Positions 46,773-56,560 are shown, counted from the stretch's first letter. The stretch is 64,000 bases of DNA from Serratia marcescens (GCF_029846115.1 NZ_JARVZZ010000001.1:4526001-4590000), one strand, 5' to 3'. A program made the numbers and translations. Notes: generated by a model not told the origin, from the sequence alone.

Positions 46773-47105
46773 TTACCAGCGCGGGCCCGGACGGTAGTAA
46801 TAGCCGGGCGGCGGCGGTGGCAGCATACGGTAATGCGGCCGATCTCGCCAGTCACGCCGCGGCGGCCCGTAGTAAATTACCCGTGGCGGCGGGCCATAAT
46901 AGTACCCGCGCGGGCGTTCATACCGCTGATGATCGGCCCACCAGCGCGGATCGCGCCAACGATAGCCGTCCCAGTAGTGGCCACGATTATCGCGATCGCC
47001 GATATGCAACGACAGGCCCGGCACGTTCACGCCGATGGACACGTCGGCCTGGCTCGCCAGCGGCAGCGCCAGCAGCGCGGCCAGTAACAACAGCGTTTTT
47101 TTCAT
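46773..47105 (-). CDS. DUF2502 family secreted protein
   Basis: Periplasmic protein precursor of 110 residues: signal peptide MKKTLLLLAALLALPLASQA, then the DUF2502 core SIGVNVPGLSLHIGDRDNRG-HYWDGYRWRDPRWW, and a tail rich in Tyr, Pro and Arg (GYYYGPPPRVIYYGPPRRD). It is a paralogue of ypeC at 56561. The tail looks disordered. I start at the ATG at 47105 because it opens the signal peptide; the frame runs on upstream. It is convergent with ypdB, only 4 bp apart. Function unknown. Confidence 0.85.
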   Translation of the reverse strand: MKKTLLLLAALLALPLASQADVSIGVNVPGLSLHIGDRDNRGHYWDGYRWRDPRWWADHQRYERPRGYYYGPPPRVIYYGPPRRDWRDRPHYRMLPPPPPGYYYRPGPRW

Positions 47106-47266
47106 TTCATGGACTCCTGCAGAGCGGACCTCGTCCGATCGCAGATAACATAGTCCCGCGCTTGCCGCCGCTCTATAGGCGCAATGCCGATTTACGCCTT
47201 TCAGACGCATCCTTCACAATTTCACCACAATCGTTCACCGGCAGTTAACAATAAATCGTTGATATC

Positions 47267-47282
47267 TTTGATGTAGATCACG
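47267..47282. promoter_or_regulatory. possible CRP box
   Basis: TTTGA-N6-TCACG resembles the CRP consensus TGTGA-N6-TCACA with 8 of 10 matches. It lies just before the putative YpdB repeats of the YhjX-like gene. Confidence 0.35.
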
Positions 47283-47292
47283 TGCTACCCCC

Positions 47293-47353
47293 GGCATTTC
47301 ACGCGCTTTTCGGCGCTAAAACGGCAACTCACGCCGTATAACATGCATTTCAT
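47293..47353. promoter_or_regulatory. putative YpdB (PyrR) direct repeats
   Basis: GGCATTTCAC (47293-47302), GGCAACTCAC (47323-47332) and TGCATTTCAT (47344-47353) resemble the GGCATTTCAT box remembered for E. coli YpdB at yhjX. The last two are separated by exactly 11 bp, the spacing of the E. coli repeat pair. Confidence 0.6.
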
Positions 47354-47502
47354 TCCTTCCGTCGTGCAACTCATTCCCGATCCGCCGCCCGCCGGGGGTG
47401 CCGGCCATATAATAAGCCCATACCGCGGGAACACAGCTTCACCCCGCAAATTTCAGCCAGCGGCTCACGCCCGGCAACGCACACACAGGAAGGAGACCGG
47501 CC

Positions 47503-48732
47503 ATGAACACCAAACCGGCAAATCGCAGCTTAATCGTTCTCGGCACCATCATCTGTCAGATGGGTCTGGGCACCATCTACACCTGGAGCCTGTTCAACCA
47601 GCCGCTGGTCGACAAGTTCCACTGGGGGCTGGCGGACGTCGCCACCACCTTCTCCATCACCAGTTTCTTCCTGGCCTTCGCCACGCTGTTCGCCGGCAAG
47701 CTGCAAGAGCGCTTCGGCATCCGCAACCTGACGCTGTGTTCCGGCATTCTGGTCGGCCTGGGCCTTATCGCCAGCGCCCACGTCAGCTCGCTCGACATGA
47801 TCTACCTGCTGGCCGGCGTGGTGGTGGGCTTTGCGGTCGGTATCGCCTACATCTCCACCCTGTCCAACCTGATTAAGTGGTTCCCGGCCAACAAAGGCCT
47901 GATTTCCGGCATCTCCGTCGGCGCCTTCGGCAGCGGCAGCCTGCTGTTCAAATACGTCAACGCCGCCCTGATCGCCGACGTCGGCGTTTCCGGCGCCTTC
48001 TTCTACTGGGGCGCCATCGTGATGGGCCTGATCGTCGTCGGCTCCCTGTTGCTGAAAGAGCCGGTGCTGGCGACCAATGCCGCACAGCAAGGCGCCAACG
48101 GGCTGGGCAACGACTACAGTGTGCGTCAGATGCTGGCCACCAAAGAAGCCTATCTGCTGTTCACCATCTTCTTCGCTGCCTGCATGAGCGGCCTGTACCT
48201 GATTGGCATCGTGAAAGACATGGGCGTTCAGCTGGCCGGGATGGATTTGGCCACTGCCGCCAACACCGTGTCCGCCGTCGCCATCTTCAACACCGCCGGC
48301 CGCATCATCCTGGGCACGCTGTCCGATAAAGTGGGCCGTATGCGCGTCATCAGCTTCACCATGCTGGTTACCGTGCTGGCGATTGTCGCGCTGAGCTTCA
48401 TGACCCTGAACCACACGCTGTTCTTCATCTGCGTCGGCGCGGTGGCCTTCTGCTTCGGCGGCAACATCACCGTGTTCCCGGCGATTGTCGGCGACTTCTT
48501 CGGCCTGAAGAACCACAGCAAGAACTACGGCATCATCTACCAGGGCTTCGGCCTGGGTGCGCTGGCCGGTTCGTTCGTCGCCAAATACTTCGGCGGCTTC
48601 CACGCCACCTTCATGGTGATTGGCGTTCTGTCCGCCGCCTCTCTGCTGATTACGCTGTTCATCAAAGCGCCGAAAGCGGTAGAAACGGAAACAGCGGAAA
48701 CCGCCCAGACGGCGGAGCTGGCCAAAGCCTGA
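47503..48732 (+). CDS. OFA-type MFS transporter, YhjX-like
   Basis: Twelve-helix major facilitator of the oxalate/formate antiporter group, 409 residues. The opening GTIICQMGLGTIYTWSLFNQ matches E. coli YhjX, the pyruvate-inducible transporter controlled by YpdAB. Further family marks are GKLQERFGIRNLTL after helix 2, TLSNLIKWFPANKGLISG, and GRIILGTLSDKVGR between helices 8 and 9. Transport of pyruvate or lactate is inferred. The ATG follows GGAAGGAG. Downstream of ypdAB and behind YpdB-like repeats, it is probably that system's target. Confidence 0.85.
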   Translation: MNTKPANRSLIVLGTIICQMGLGTIYTWSLFNQPLVDKFHWGLADVATTFSITSFFLAFATLFAGKLQERFGIRNLTLCSGILVGLGLIASAHVSSLDMIYLLAGVVVGFAVGIAYISTLSNLIKWFPANKGLISGISVGAFGSGSLLFKYVNAALIADVGVSGAFFYWGAIVMGLIVVGSLLLKEPVLATNAAQQGANGLGNDYSVRQMLATKEAYLLFTIFFAACMSGLYLIGIVKDMGVQLAGMDLATAANTVSAVAIFNTAGRIILGTLSDKVGRMRVISFTMLVTVLAIVALSFMTLNHTLFFICVGAVAFCFGGNITVFPAIVGDFFGLKNHSKNYGIIYQGFGLGALAGSFVAKYFGGFHATFMVIGVLSAASLLITLFIKAPKAVETETAETAQTAELAKA

Positions 48733-48749
48733 TACCCCGCGAAAACGAC

Positions 48750-48779
48750 AAGGGGCGCAACCTGTGGGTTGCGCCCCTT
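48750..48779. terminator. bidirectional terminator
   Basis: AAGGGGCGCAACC pairs with GGTTGCGCCCCTT around TGTG, with T runs after it. It lies between the YhjX-like gene and the convergent glk. Confidence 0.9.
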
Positions 48780-48801
48780 TTTTATTGCCCCGCTCCTGAG
48801 C

Positions 48802-49764
48802 TTACAGGTGCATGCCCAGCGTCTGGCGCAGATGCGCACCGGCACCCAGCAGGCCCGGCTGGCCGTGCGTTATCATGAACACCGGGATTTCGCGCACATA
48901 ATCGCGGAAGCGCCCCTTGTCTTCGAAAGCGGCGCGGAAACCCGAGGCCTTGAAGAATTCCATAAAGCGCGGCACGATGCCGCCGGCGATGTACACGCCG
49001 CCGAAGGTGCCCAGATTCAGCGCCAGGTTGCCACCGAAGCGCCCCATGATCACGCAAAACAGCGACAGCGCGCGGCGGCAGTCGATGCAGCTGTCTGCCA
49101 GCGCCCGCTCGGTGATGTCCTTCGGCTCCCATTTTTCCGGCAGGCGGTTATCCGCCTTGACGATGGCGCGATACAGGTTGACCAGGCCAGGCCCGGACAG
49201 CACGCGCTCGGCGGAAACGTGCCCCACTTCCGCGCGCAGCACCTCCAGAATGATGTCTTCTTCTTCGCTGTTCGGCGCGAAATCGACATGGCCGCCCTCG
49301 CCCGGCAGGCTGACCCAGCGGCGACCGACGTGCACCAGGTGGGCAACGCCCAGCCCAGTGCCGGCGCCGTACACCGCGATCGGCTTGCCCGGTTGCGCAT
49401 CGCCGCCGCCAAACTGCAACACGTCGTCCGACGAGAGCATCGGGATCGCCATCGAGACGGCGGTGAAATCGTTGATCACTTCCAGATGGCTCAGCCCCAG
49501 GCTGGCCTTCATCGCTTGGATCGAGAACGCCCAGCTGTGGTTGGTCATCGCCACCCAGTCTTCCGTCACCGGGCAGGCAATTGCGATACAGGCGTCCTGC
49601 ACCTCGATATCGCACGCTTTCAGGTAGTGGCGGATCACCGCCTCCAGGCTGTCGAACTCCAGGCCGGAATAGGTTTTCGCCTGGGTAATTTCACCCGTCG
49701 CAACAGTGCACAACGCCAGGCGGGCATTGGTGCCGCCAACATCACCCACGAGGGCATAGGTCAT
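48802..49764 (-). CDS. glk: glucokinase
   Basis: Phosphorylates free glucose with ATP to glucose 6-phosphate in the cytoplasm. The 320-residue protein (E. coli 321) begins [19 protein letters not shown], with the phosphate-binding loop DVGGTNAR, and has the sugar-binding NHSWAFS and [12 protein letters not shown], the adenosine segment [12 protein letters not shown] and the [15 protein letters not shown] stretch [12 protein letters not shown]. The ATG at 49764 fits E. coli; the longer frame is unsupported. A Cra-type box lies about 115 bp upstream, and the divergent gene is yfeO. Confidence 0.96.
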   Translation of the reverse strand: MTYALVGDVGGTNARLALCTVATGEITQAKTYSGLEFDSLEAVIRHYLKACDIEVQDACIAIACPVTEDWVAMTNHSWAFSIQAMKASLGLSHLEVINDFTAVSMAIPMLSSDDVLQFGGGDAQPGKPIAVYGAGTGLGVAHLVHVGRRWVSLPGEGGHVDFAPNSEEEDIILEVLRAEVGHVSAERVLSGPGLVNLYRAIVKADNRLPEKWEPKDITERALADSCIDCRRALSLFCVIMGRFGGNLALNLGTFGGVYIAGGIVPRFMEFFKASGFRAAFEDKGRFRDYVREIPVFMITHGQPGLLGAGAHLRQTLGMHL

Positions 49765-50074
49765 TGATTTCGTCTCCGCAAAATGAAAAATAAAAAGCTG
49801 CCCACACTGTAAAATCCTGCTGCAAAAACAACAATCACCCGCCTCGGATCTGCACCCCAATAGCGATCCGGATCACAAAAAACGTTTCAGCTGGCCTGCG
49901 ACGCCGCGATTTGAAACAAATTGCGGCAAAAAACGCCCCCCGACAACTGTTAACCGTCATCGGCGCCGGGCAATATCAATGCGTGCCTGCACGCCGATAG
50001 TCTGGCAAGCTGTGGCCACTGCCCAACCACCCGCTCTCCCAGCCCTGCCGGGAGGCATCGACAAAGGATTATCC
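49765..50074. other. glk-yfeO divergent gap
   Basis: 310 bp with no gene. Apart from the Cra-like box at 49878-49891, no further repeat or RNA is evident; it must hold both divergent promoters. Confidence 0.5.
49878..49891 (-). promoter_or_regulatory. putative Cra (FruR) box of glk
   Basis: On the minus strand GCTGAAACGTTTTT fits the Cra consensus RSTGAAWCSNTHHW at every position. E. coli glk is repressed by Cra, which supports this reading. Confidence 0.7.
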
Positions 50075-51322
50075 ATGCTGCATCCGCGCGCCAATGCCAT
50101 GTTGGCCTTTGCTTTGCCTGCGCTGATTATCGGTTCCGCCTCCAGTCTGGTGCTGCTGCTGGTGATGAAAGTCGCCGCCGCGCTGCAGCAATGGCTGTGG
50201 GTAACGCTGCCCGATGCGCTGAGCCTGGACGCCCAGTCGCCCTGGTGGTCGGTCGCGATGCTGACGCTGACCGGCGTGGCGGTCGGCCTTATCGTGCGCT
50301 ATATGCCGGGCCACGCCGGGCCGGACCCGGCGACGGAATCGCTGATCGGTATGCCGCTGCCGCTCTCCGCCCTGCCGGGGCTGGGGTTGGCGCTGATCGT
50401 CGGCCTGGCCGGCGGCGTCAGCCTGGGGCCGGAGAACCCAATCACCGCCATCAATATCGCGCTGGTAGCGGCCGCCGGTGCGCGCCTGCTGCCGAAGGTG
50501 CCGCGCATGGACTGGATCATCCTGGCGGCTGCGGGCACCATCGGCGCGATGTTCGGCACGCCGGTCGCCGCCGCGCTGATCTTCTCGCAAACCCTGGCAG
50601 GCAATAACGAAACGCCGTTGTGGGATCGGCTGTTCGCCCCGCTGGTCGCCGCAGCCGCCGGCGCAGTCACCACCCAGATGTTCTTCGTGCCCAATTTCGC
50701 CCTGCAGCTCGACGCCTATGACGTGACGCGGCTGCCGGACATCTTCAGCGGCGCCATCGTAGCGCTGATCGCCATCGCGCTCGGCATGGTGGCGCTGTGG
50801 TGCTTCCCGCACGTTCACCGCCTGTTCCATTCGATGAAGAATCCGGTGTTGATGTTAGGGCTGGGTGGCTTTGTGCTAGGCCTGCTGGCGCTGGTGGGCG
50901 GAGAGATTACCCTGTTTAAAGGGCTGGATGAGATGAAGCGCCTCGCGGCAGACGACGGCTATTCCGTGCCGGCGCTGTTGACCATTACCCTGACCAAGCT
51001 GGCGGCGCTGGTGATCGCCGCCGCCAGCGGCTTTCGCGGCGGGCGCATCTTCCCGGCGGTGTTCGTCGGCGTGGCGCTGGGGCTGATGCTGCACCAGCAC
51101 GTTCCCGCAGTGCCGGCGGCGATCACCGTCTCCTGCGCCATCATGGGGCTGGTGCTGGTGGTCACGCGCGACGGCTGGCTCAGCCTGTTCATGGCGGTGG
51201 CGGTGGTGCCGGATCTGCACCTGCTGCCGGTGCTGTGCATCGTGATGCTGCCCGCCTGGCTGGCGCTGGCGGGCAAACCGCTGATGCTGGTGAATCGCCG
51301 GCAGCCGCCGCACGACGATTAG
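50075..51322 (+). CDS. yfeO: ClC-family ion channel/transporter YfeO
   Basis: Inner-membrane ClC-type protein of 415 residues (E. coli YfeO 418) with about ten hydrophobic segments. The first selectivity-like motif is [20 protein letters not shown] (about residues 113-132), corresponding to the GxGxP region of ClC proteins, and the later [20 protein letters not shown] matches the GxFxP motif. The transported ion is not established. The ATG at 50075 follows AAGGA by 7 bp. Its stop overlaps that of the convergent ygeA by 4 bp. Confidence 0.93.
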   Translation: MLHPRANAMLAFALPALIIGSASSLVLLLVMKVAAALQQWLWVTLPDALSLDAQSPWWSVAMLTLTGVAVGLIVRYMPGHAGPDPATESLIGMPLPLSALPGLGLALIVGLAGGVSLGPENPITAINIALVAAAGARLLPKVPRMDWIILAAAGTIGAMFGTPVAAALIFSQTLAGNNETPLWDRLFAPLVAAAAGAVTTQMFFVPNFALQLDAYDVTRLPDIFSGAIVALIAIALGMVALWCFPHVHRLFHSMKNPVLMLGLGGFVLGLLALVGGEITLFKGLDEMKRLAADDGYSVPALLTITLTKLAALVIAAASGFRGGRIFPAVFVGVALGLMLHQHVPAVPAAITVSCAIMGLVLVVTRDGWLSLFMAVAVVPDLHLLPVLCIVMLPAWLALAGKPLMLVNRRQPPHDD

Positions 51323-52014
51323 GCCAACGCGAACGCCGCGGCGGCGCGGGCGTGGATCGCGGTGGTGTCGAACACCGGCACCGACGCATCCCGCTCGCTC
51401 ACCAGCAAGCCTATTTCGGTGCAGCCGAAAATAATCCCCTGCGCGCCCTGCTGCTCCAAATCGCTGATGATCCGGCGATACTCGTCGCGCGAGGCGTCGC
51501 GAATTTTACCCAGGCACAGTTCGTCATAGATGATGCGGTGTACGATGTCGCGATCGGCGCTGACCGGCGTCACCACGTCGATGCCGTGCAATTCCTGCAG
51601 GCGGCCGCGATAGAAGGTCTGCTCCATGGTAAAGCGTGTGCCCAGCAGCCCGACGCGGCGTATGTTTTTTTCCCGCACCTGCAGCGCCGTGGCATCGGCG
51701 ATGTGAATCAGCGGCAGGCCGCTGGCCTGCTCGACCGCCTCCGCCACCTTGTGCATGGTGTTGGTGCAGATCACGATAGCTTCGGCGCCGGCGGCGCGCA
51801 AAGCCACCGCGGCGGCGGCCAGCAATCGGCCGGCACCGTCCCAATCGCCCTGGTGCTGCAAGCGTTCAACCTCTTGAAAATCGACGCTGTAGAGCACGAT
51901 TTTGGCCGAATGCAGCCCACCGAGGCGCACCTTTACCTGTTCGTTGATGGTGCGGTAATAAGGAATGGTGGATTCCCAGCTCATGCCACCCAGCAAGCCC
52001 AACACTTTCATCAT
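51319..52014 (-). CDS. ygeA: aspartate/glutamate racemase family protein YgeA
   Basis: Broad-specificity amino-acid racemase of the Asp/Glu/hydantoin group, 231 residues. It begins [20 protein letters not shown], closely like E. coli YgeA, and has the two catalytic cysteines, Cys83 in VICTNTMHK and Cys198 in FGCTEIGLL. Typical members work without cofactor, using the cysteines as acid and base. Either of two adjacent ATG codons may start the protein. In E. coli ygeA lies elsewhere. Confidence 0.92.
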   Translation of the reverse strand: MMKVLGLLGGMSWESTIPYYRTINEQVKVRLGGLHSAKIVLYSVDFQEVERLQHQGDWDGAGRLLAAAAVALRAAGAEAIVICTNTMHKVAEAVEQASGLPLIHIADATALQVREKNIRRVGLLGTRFTMEQTFYRGRLQELHGIDVVTPVSADRDIVHRIIYDELCLGKIRDASRDEYRRIISDLEQQGAQGIIFGCTEIGLLVSERDASVPVFDTTAIHARAAAAFALA

Positions 52015-52077
52015 TCGTTCCTCAGCATTTCCGACGATCCTCTGACCTTACCTGAGAATCGCCGGGCTGACGACGCC

Positions 52078-52530
52078 TTATTTGGCGCCGGAATTGATCG
52101 GCTGGCGCGCTTCGAACCAGCGCTGGCGCAGCGTGTCGTACAGCCAGTTATAGGCCATGGTGTACGGCAGGAAAAACAGGAAGAAACCGATTTCCAGCAT
52201 AAACGCCTGCGTCCAGGAGATGCTCAGCATCCAGGCGGCGATCGGCACGCCGATCAGGATAAAACCGGCTTCAAAGCCGACGGCGTGCAGCGCACGTACT
52301 TTCAGGTTACGCACCACCCGGCTGACCGGCCACAGGCGGTCGAACACCGTGTTGTAAACCATGTTCCACAACATAGCGACGGTGGAGAGCATCACCGCCA
52401 ACGCACCGACCTGCACCATTGAGCGGTTCAGCAGCCACGCGCCCAGCGGGGCGCAAACCATCACGGCGATGGCCTCGAAACCGACGGCGTGGACGATACG
52501 TTCAATGAGAGACTTGTTTTGCAGTTGCAT
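52078..52530 (-). CDS. PACE family multidrug/biocide efflux protein
   Basis: Inner-membrane proton-driven efflux protein of the AceI type, 150 residues with four membrane helices in two repeats. Both repeats carry the family motif HAVGFEA (about residues 14-20 and 82-88), with Glu19 matching the essential acidic residue of AceI. Members export chlorhexidine or short-chain diamines. It is divergent from a LysR regulator with about 100 bp between them, the same layout as aceI-aceR in Acinetobacter, which suggests regulation by that neighbour. Confidence 0.9.
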   Translation of the reverse strand: MQLQNKSLIERIVHAVGFEAIAVMVCAPLGAWLLNRSMVQVGALAVMLSTVAMLWNMVYNTVFDRLWPVSRVVRNLKVRALHAVGFEAGFILIGVPIAAWMLSISWTQAFMLEIGFFLFFLPYTMAYNWLYDTLRQRWFEARQPINSGAK

Positions 52531-52629
52531 ACATCACCTTTTTTTCGACAGTTGTTGCGAAAGCCTGGTGATTATCATCGCTTTTTTGGGTAGATTAAAA
52601 ATAGATTCCATCGATAAAGTAGATAGGTT

Positions 52630-53499
52630 ATGCACTATTCCCCGGAAGCGCTGCACGCATTTGTCGAAGCCGCCGCCCTCGGCTCGTTTTCCGCCGCCGC
52701 GCGCAAGCTGCGCAAAAGCCAATCCACCATCAGCACCGCCATCGCCAATCTGGAGGCCGACCTGGCGCTGACGCTGTTCGATCGCGGCGCGCGCCAGCCG
52801 GTGCTCACCGCCGCCGGCCGCAAGGTACTGGGGCATGTGCAGGCGATCCTCGCGGCCAGCGAACGGCTCGATGCCCTGAGCATTCAGCTGGCGGGCGAGG
52901 TTGAACCCCGCCTGAGCATGGTGTTTTCCGATACCTACCAGCCCAAGCATCACGATCGGTTGATGCAGCTGTTCGAACAGCGCTACCCGGAGATTGAGCT
53001 GGAATGGATGATCGCCGAGGAAGGCGACGTTATCGATCTGCTGCAAAGCGGCCGCGCGCATTTGGGCATGGTGGAAGTGCAAAAAAGTTATCCGCCGGAT
53101 ATCGCTTTCTCCCGCTTGCCGGAACAGACCGAAATGGGGCTATTCGTCGCCCATCAGCATCCCCTGGCGCAGGTCGCCGCGCCGACGCCGGAGCAGTTGT
53201 CCAGCACCCGTCAGCTGATCCTGAATACCTACACTGGCGCCGAGGCGGCCAGACAGGGTGGCCTGGTCTGGTCGGCGCCCAGCTATCTGCTGTTGCTAGA
53301 GATGGCGGAACAAGGATTCGGTTGGGCGGTGTTGCCGCACTGGCTGGTGCAGCAATACGGCCACGGCAGGCTCACCCAGCTGCGGCCGCGCGGCTGGCCA
53401 AAACTGATTTCGGTGGATGCGGTATGGTCCAAACTGACCCCGCCGGGCCCGGCGGGGTTCTGGATGCTGGAGCGCCTGCTGGGCGATACCCTGCCTTAA
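52630..53499 (+). CDS. LysR family regulator next to the PACE gene
   Basis: LysR-type regulator of 289 residues. The N-terminal helix-turn-helix reads ALHAFVEAAALGSFSAAARK, then KSQSTISTAIANLEADLALT. The C-terminal effector domain contains LSMVFSDTYQPKHHDRLMQL. The ATG has a weak purine site (AGATAGG). It is divergent from the PACE efflux gene and probably controls it. Its stop overlaps that of the convergent ipdC by 4 bp. The inducer cannot be told from sequence. Confidence 0.88.
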   Translation: MHYSPEALHAFVEAAALGSFSAAARKLRKSQSTISTAIANLEADLALTLFDRGARQPVLTAAGRKVLGHVQAILAASERLDALSIQLAGEVEPRLSMVFSDTYQPKHHDRLMQLFEQRYPEIELEWMIAEEGDVIDLLQSGRAHLGMVEVQKSYPPDIAFSRLPEQTEMGLFVAHQHPLAQVAAPTPEQLSSTRQLILNTYTGAEAARQGGLVWSAPSYLLLLEMAEQGFGWAVLPHWLVQQYGHGRLTQLRPRGWPKLISVDAVWSKLTPPGPAGFWMLERLLGDTLP

Positions 53500-55157
53500 G
53501 CGGCGGCGTTGCGCGCCTGAATGGCGCGTGAGACGGTATCGAGCAGTTCCGGCATGTCCATCTTCGGCAGCATCACTTCGATGAAGGCCAGCCGATCGTC
53601 GTCCGCTACCTCGCGCAGCGCCTGGCGCAATCCGTCCGGTTCGCTGACCCGCAATGCCCTCACCGGCCGCTCGCCCGCCAACGCCGACGGCAACTGCGTC
53701 CAGTTCCAGCGCGCGATGTCGTTATAACGTTGCTCCGGCCCGTGGATGGCGCGCTCGACGGTATATCCCTGATTGTTCAACACGAAGATCACCGGTTTAA
53801 GCCCGTCGCGCAGTATCGAGCCCAGTTCCTGCACGGTCAGCTGCGCGGCGCCGTCGCCGATCAGCAATACTGCCCGGCGCAGCGGTTCGGCAGTCTGCAC
53901 GCCGAACGTCGCCGGCAGGGTATAGCCGATCGACCCCCAGAGCGACTGCACGATCAGGCGGCAACCGCGCGGTAACGTCAGCGCCGCCGCGCCGAAACAG
54001 GCGGTGCCCTGATCGGCCAGCACGATATCCCCGGGCCGCAGGAAATCCTGCATCTGCCGCCAGAAGGCGTGCTGATCCAACCCTTTCCCATCGCCTTCCG
54101 GCAGCGCCGGGCGGACGATCGGCGGCAACGGCCAACGCGACGCCATCGACAGGCTCAGGCGATGCAGCGCCTGCACCGCCTCGCGCATCGGAATGCGGCA
54201 AAAGCGCTGCCGCCCGACCCAGGCTTCGAACGGTTGAATGTCGATGCATTTTTCCACCGGCAGATGATGCGTGAAACCGGCGGTAATGGTGTCGGTCAAA
54301 CGCACGCCGACGTTGATCACCACATCGGCGTTTTCGATAAGCTGTTTCACCGCCGGATCGCTGGCGCCGCCGCAGTAAGTCCCGACAAAGCCGGCGCGGT
54401 TCTCATCCAGCACGCCTTTGCCGAGCAGCAGCGTAGCGTGCGGAATGTCGACCTCCTGCAGCCACTCGTCCAGCGCCGCTTCGGCGCCGAAGCGATCGGC
54501 CAGGAAGTCCGCCAGCAGCGATACTCGCCGCGCCGACAGCAGCTTTTCGCGCGCCGCGGCGATAAACGCCTGCAATGCGCTCTGCGACAGTTTGGCCTGA
54601 CGCAGCATCAGCGGCGCCGGTTTACTCGGCAGCGGCGCTTGTGCGACGTCGCTGGGCAACATCAGGTAAACCGGGCGATGTTCCAGCAAAGCAACGCCGA
54701 TCAGGCGGTCTATCTCCATCGCGGCGTTGTCGGCGGTCAGGTCGGCCTGCGCGACGGTCACCTCTTTGGCTATCCGGGCGAAGTGGGTGAAGTCGCCATC
54801 CCCCAGCGAATGGTGCAGTAAATCACCGGCGCGCTGGGCGCGCAGTGCCGGCGTGCCGACCACGTGGATCACCGGCAGGTATTCGGCGTAGCTGCCGGCC
54901 ACCCCGTTCAACGCACTCAGCTCCCCCACGCCAAAGGTGGTGAGCAGCGCGGCCGCCGGTTTGCAGCGCGCATAGCCGTCGGCGGCGTAGGCGGCGTTCA
55001 ATTCGTTGGCGCAGCCTACCCAGGTGATTTGCGGATGAGCGAGGACGTGATCGAGAAATTGCAGGTTGTAATCCCCCGGCACACCGAAGAAATGACGGAT
55101 GCCGATTTGGGCCAGACGATCGAGCAGATAATCGGCCACCGTATAGATCTGAGTCAT
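53496..55157 (-). CDS. ipdC: indolepyruvate/phenylpyruvate decarboxylase
   Basis: Thiamine-diphosphate enzyme of the pyruvate decarboxylase group that turns indole-3-pyruvate into indole-3-acetaldehyde, a step of auxin synthesis from tryptophan. It has 553 residues. The cofactor-activating Glu52 lies in CANELNAAYAADGYAR, the HH motif in GDLLHHSLGDGDF, and the ThDP motif begins IGDGAAQLTVQELG and ends at NNQGYTVE. Broad substrate use (phenylpyruvate, pyruvate) is possible. I choose the ATG at 55157, preceded by AGGTG; two earlier start codons exist. It is convergent with the LysR gene. Confidence 0.92.
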   Translation of the reverse strand: MTQIYTVADYLLDRLAQIGIRHFFGVPGDYNLQFLDHVLAHPQITWVGCANELNAAYAADGYARCKPAAALLTTFGVGELSALNGVAGSYAEYLPVIHVVGTPALRAQRAGDLLHHSLGDGDFTHFARIAKEVTVAQADLTADNAAMEIDRLIGVALLEHRPVYLMLPSDVAQAPLPSKPAPLMLRQAKLSQSALQAFIAAAREKLLSARRVSLLADFLADRFGAEAALDEWLQEVDIPHATLLLGKGVLDENRAGFVGTYCGGASDPAVKQLIENADVVINVGVRLTDTITAGFTHHLPVEKCIDIQPFEAWVGRQRFCRIPMREAVQALHRLSLSMASRWPLPPIVRPALPEGDGKGLDQHAFWRQMQDFLRPGDIVLADQGTACFGAAALTLPRGCRLIVQSLWGSIGYTLPATFGVQTAEPLRRAVLLIGDGAAQLTVQELGSILRDGLKPVIFVLNNQGYTVERAIHGPEQRYNDIARWNWTQLPSALAGERPVRALRVSEPDGLRQALREVADDDRLAFIEVMLPKMDMPELLDTVSRAIQARNAAA

Positions 55158-55346
55158 GATCATCACCTGTCTGCAGCTGGAGCGATTATCTTTAAGTATC
55201 GAAGATGCCGCTCAAATTTCGAACAATCATTCCTGCCTCGATCGGCAACCTGGCGTTACATGCCGGCGCTGTGATCGCTCCCCCGGCAGCGCGGTGTGAA
55301 AACGTATACACTCAGAGCACTTCACCTCTCGCCGACAAGGATAACT

Positions 55347-56336
55347 ATGTCCTACCAAGCCTCCCCCTCGCGTTATCAAGATATGGAATACCGGCGCTGC
55401 GGCCGCAGCGGGCTGAAGCTGCCCGCCGTCTCACTCGGGCTGTGGCACAACTTCGGCGACGCCACGCTGTACGACAACGCCCGCGCTCTGATCCGCTGCG
55501 CCTTCGATCGCGGCATTACCCATTTCGATCTGGCCAACAACTACGGCCCGCCGCCCGGCGCCGCCGAGGAGAACTTTGGCCGCATACTCAACGCCGATCT
55601 GCGGGCCTGGCGTGATGAGCTGATCATCTCATCCAAAGCCGGTTACACCATGTGGCCCGGCCCCTACGGCGATTGGGGCTCGAAAAAGTACCTGGTCGCC
55701 AGCCTCGATCAGAGCCTGAAGCGCATGGGGCTGGACTATGTGGATATCTTTTATCACCACCGGCCGGATCCGGACACGCCGCTGGAAGAAACCATGGCGG
55801 CGCTGGATCTGCTGGTGCGCCAGGGCAAAGCGTTGTACGTCGGCCTGTCCAATTACCCGGCCGAGCGCGCACGGCAGGCGTTCGACATTCTGCAGCGGCT
55901 CGGCACGCCGTGCGTGATCCACCAACCCAAGTATTCGATGTTGGAACGCACGCCGGAGGTGGGATTGCTGGATACATTGGCGGAGCATGGCGTTGGATCG
56001 ATCGCCTTCTCGCCGCTGGCGGGCGGGTTGCTGACCGACCGCTACCTGCACGGCATTCCGCAAGATTCCCGCGCCGCTAGCGGCAGCCGCTTCCTGCAGC
56101 CGGAACAACTGACCGCCGAGCGGCTGGACAAGGTGCGCCGCCTCGATGCGCTGGCGCGGCAACGCGGGCAGAAGCTGTCGCAGATGGCGCTGGCCTGGGT
56201 GCTGCGCGGCGATCGCGTTACCTCTGTGTTGATCGGCGCCAGCAAGGATGCGCAGATAGAAGACGCGGTAGGCATGCTGGCCAATCGTCATTTCAGTGAA
56301 GAAGAGCTCGCGCAGATCGAGCAAATCCTACTGTAA
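55347..56336 (+). CDS. aldo/keto reductase, YghZ-type
   Basis: NADPH-dependent aldo-keto reductase of 329 residues, close to E. coli YghZ (L-glyceraldehyde 3-phosphate reductase). Shared stretches are YRRCGRSGLKLPAVSLGLWH, THFDLANNYGPPPGAAEENF with the catalytic Asp and Tyr, ISSKAGY with the Lys, and DYVDIFYHHR with the His. It lacks the extra C-terminal 15 residues or so of YghZ. The ATG at 55347 follows AAGGA. Divergent from ipdC, it may reduce methylglyoxal or similar aldehydes. Confidence 0.88.
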   Translation: MSYQASPSRYQDMEYRRCGRSGLKLPAVSLGLWHNFGDATLYDNARALIRCAFDRGITHFDLANNYGPPPGAAEENFGRILNADLRAWRDELIISSKAGYTMWPGPYGDWGSKKYLVASLDQSLKRMGLDYVDIFYHHRPDPDTPLEETMAALDLLVRQGKALYVGLSNYPAERARQAFDILQRLGTPCVIHQPKYSMLERTPEVGLLDTLAEHGVGSIAFSPLAGGLLTDRYLHGIPQDSRAASGSRFLQPEQLTAERLDKVRRLDALARQRGQKLSQMALAWVLRGDRVTSVLIGASKDAQIEDAVGMLANRHFSEEELAQIEQILL

Positions 56337-56350
56337 TCGTTTACAAATAC

Positions 56351-56370
56351 CGCCGCTCAATCGAGCGGCG
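56351..56370 (+). terminator. hairpin after the aldo/keto reductase gene
   Basis: CGCCGCTC-AATC-GAGCGGCG, a perfect 8-bp stem 15 bp after the stop. No T run follows, so termination may be weak. Confidence 0.55.
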
Positions 56371-56560
56371 ATACTCCAGAAAAATCTCAAATCTTGGTCT
56401 TCGTCGCCGTTTTCAGAATGGCTCTCAGATTCAACCCTATGCGCCAGCGCTATGATGCCGATATTGCAGCAAAAATAACGATAAGGCCGCTTTTTTAAAC
56501 TGATGAACGCGCTTCATAAAGTGACAAACGGCCAGGCCGCGCAAGCGGAAAGGAGAAGTC

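Larger units (their letters stand above)
47106..47502. other. upstream region of the YhjX-like gene
   Basis: No gene is seen in these 397 bp. It contains the putative YpdB repeats and the CRP-like box listed separately, followed by about 150 bp of leader with GGAAGGAG before the transporter start. Confidence 0.6.
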
